This document shows positions 6,301 through 6,592 of a DNA stretch of 6,592 bases, piece by piece. Within the stretch, counting starts at the first letter, position 1. Every line of letters begins with the position of its first letter. The notes beneath the pieces were generated by a model, which was given only the letters and a program-made list of their open reading frames with translations, made no database searches and was not told the DNA's origin. This DNA comes from Pseudomonadota bacterium. GTDB taxonomy: Bacteria > Pseudomonadota > Alphaproteobacteria > Sphingomonadales > SMXR01. The DNA is taken from the NCBI GenBank assembly GCA_022568115.1, contig JADFFP010000074.1:1-6592 (forward strand). Reading direction: 5' to 3'. Made by a program: the position numbers and the translations under genes.

Positions 6301-6325
6301 ACCTATGTTGGTTTTCGACATAGGT
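6301..6325. repeat. Palindrome unit 6, type A
   Basis: The arms are ACCTATGTTG and CGACATAGGT around GTTTT. The single departure is a T-G pair, still able to pair in RNA. It is followed by AT-rich sequence leading to the next gene. Confidence 0.85.
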
Positions 6326-6424
6326 ATAAGAGTATCCTGCAATATTTTAAAATTATTATTACCTGAAATTGGTTCATCCCGCGTTCAAGTTAGGGCAGTA
6401 TGGTTGGGCCAAGGAGGTTTGGGT
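6326..6424 (+). promoter_or_regulatory. Leader region of the secreted-protein gene with strong ribosome binding site
   Basis: AAGGAGG at 6411-6417, 7 bases before the ATG at 6425, is a near-ideal Shine-Dalgarno sequence and fixes the start. The AT-rich stretch 6340-6360, with TATTAT at 6354-6359 and the palindrome ATTTTAAAAT (6343-6352), is the likely promoter area, but I see no -35 box at good spacing. The palindrome array ends just upstream, so it could be a control region for this gene. Confidence 0.45.
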
Positions 6425-6592
6425 ATGAAAAAGTTTATTTTGGCATTTTTACTGATTATTTTAGGGGCCGGATTTCATTCAGTCTCTGCTGATATTATTG
6501 TTGATGACCCAAACATTGATGCTTTAACCATGACAAAAACAGGAGTTGGAATATTCACATCAAGCCCGAAAGAAAGATTAACTGTTAATGGA
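6425..6592 (+). CDS. Secreted protein with VGIxTSSP motif (tail-fibre/S74-like N-terminus), 5' part only
   Basis: Fifty-six codons are visible and the gene runs off the right edge. Residues 1-22 form a clear signal peptide: KK, a hydrophobic core (FILAFLLIILGAGF), then SVSA with probable cleavage before D23. The mature start is IIVDDPNIDALTM, followed by GVGIFTSSPKERLTVNG (40-56). That matches the motif VGIGTTSPxxxLxVxG, widely seen before or within the repeats of long fibre-like or adhesin-like proteins, many ending in a peptidase S74 self-cleaving chaperone domain. So it is probably a long exported surface or fibre protein, but the rest is not visible. The start is fixed by AAGGAGG 7 bases upstream. 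Codons are AT-rich (ATT, TTA, GAT, AAA), unlike the operon to the left, which suggests acquired DNA. Confidence 0.75.
   Translation, partial: MKKFILAFLLIILGAGFHSVSADIIVDDPNIDALTMTKTGVGIFTSSPKERLTVNG

Larger units (their letters stand above)
5995..6325. repeat. Array of six 25-base palindromes of two types (A and B), AT-rich linkers
   Basis: Six 25-base units start at 5995, 6052, 6110, 6177, 6234 and 6301, in the order A, A, B, A, B, A. Type A has arms ACCTATGTCG and CGACATAGGT around GTTTT. Type B has arms ACCTATGTAGAG and CTCTACATAGGT around one A. Starts are 57, 58, 67, 57 and 67 bases apart, giving linkers of 32, 33, 42, 32 and 42. From the second unit on, A-B pairs recur every 124-125 bases. 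Linkers of equal length resemble each other: by hand count, 22 of 42 ungapped positions are identical between 6135-6176 and 6259-6300, and 19 of 32 between 6020-6051 and 6202-6233. The array is thus a diverged tandem higher-order repeat. It lies 99 bases before the start of the next gene. No reading frame across it is convincing. Confidence 0.85.

Noticed and set aside
5995..6325. CRISPR array: regular 25-base palindromic repeats with 32-42 base spacers
   Set aside because: The repeats are of two different types and several are imperfect; spacers fall into two length classes and resemble each other instead of being unique; no cas gene is visible. This is a diverged tandem repeat.
5995..6325. 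Integron attC sites with gene cassettes
   Set aside because: The gaps are too short for cassettes and the units lack the attC core sites (GTTRRRY-like).
5951..6342. Open frames 5951-6199 (+) and 6157-6342 (-) as small genes
   Set aside because: They run through the palindromes and linkers in different frames, have no ribosome binding site and translate repeat sequence; they look like chance frames in AT-rich DNA.

Overview
The window suggests a GC-rich Gram-negative bacterium, most likely an alphaproteobacterium. This is inferred from the style of the proteins (a mitochondrial/alphaproteobacterial-like methylmalonyl-CoA mutase, a MOFRL-type glycerate kinase and a DUF924 protein) and from GC-rich third codon positions. 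No rRNA, tRNA or other marker gene is present to confirm it.

Layout: (1) 1-1841 is the 3' part of an adenosylcobalamin-dependent methylmalonyl-CoA mutase gene that enters from the left edge. (2) 1842-2107 has no intact gene. Its first half holds a short protein-like reading frame without a normal start, possibly a remnant. Its second half is strongly AT-rich and probably carries the promoter of the next genes. (3) 2108-5732 holds four same-strand genes in tight order: a NatA-like ABC ATPase, a NatB-like ABC-2 permease (4-base overlap), a glycerate 2-kinase (40 bases downstream) and a DUF924 protein (7 bases downstream). They look like one transcription unit. The first two form an exporter; the kinase would feed glycerate into lower glycolysis; the DUF924 protein has no known role. 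(4) 5733-6424 is non-coding and repeat-rich: a GC-rich mosaic of inverted repeats (5741-5951), then an AT-rich array of six 25-base palindromes (5995-6325). (5) From 6425 a low-GC gene for a secreted protein starts behind a strong ribosome binding site and runs off the right edge. Its first 56 residues show a signal peptide and a motif common in the N-terminal part of tail-fibre-like or S74-type proteins.

The left 5.7 kb reads as ordinary chromosome. The composition changes sharply after about 5950, which suggests the edge of an accessory region. The most unusual element is the palindrome array. It uses two palindrome types that share outer arms but differ in the centre, with starts 57-58 or 67 bases apart, and linkers that appear to be diverged copies of each other. 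That makes it a decaying tandem higher-order repeat or a multi-site protein-binding or hairpin array, not a CRISPR.
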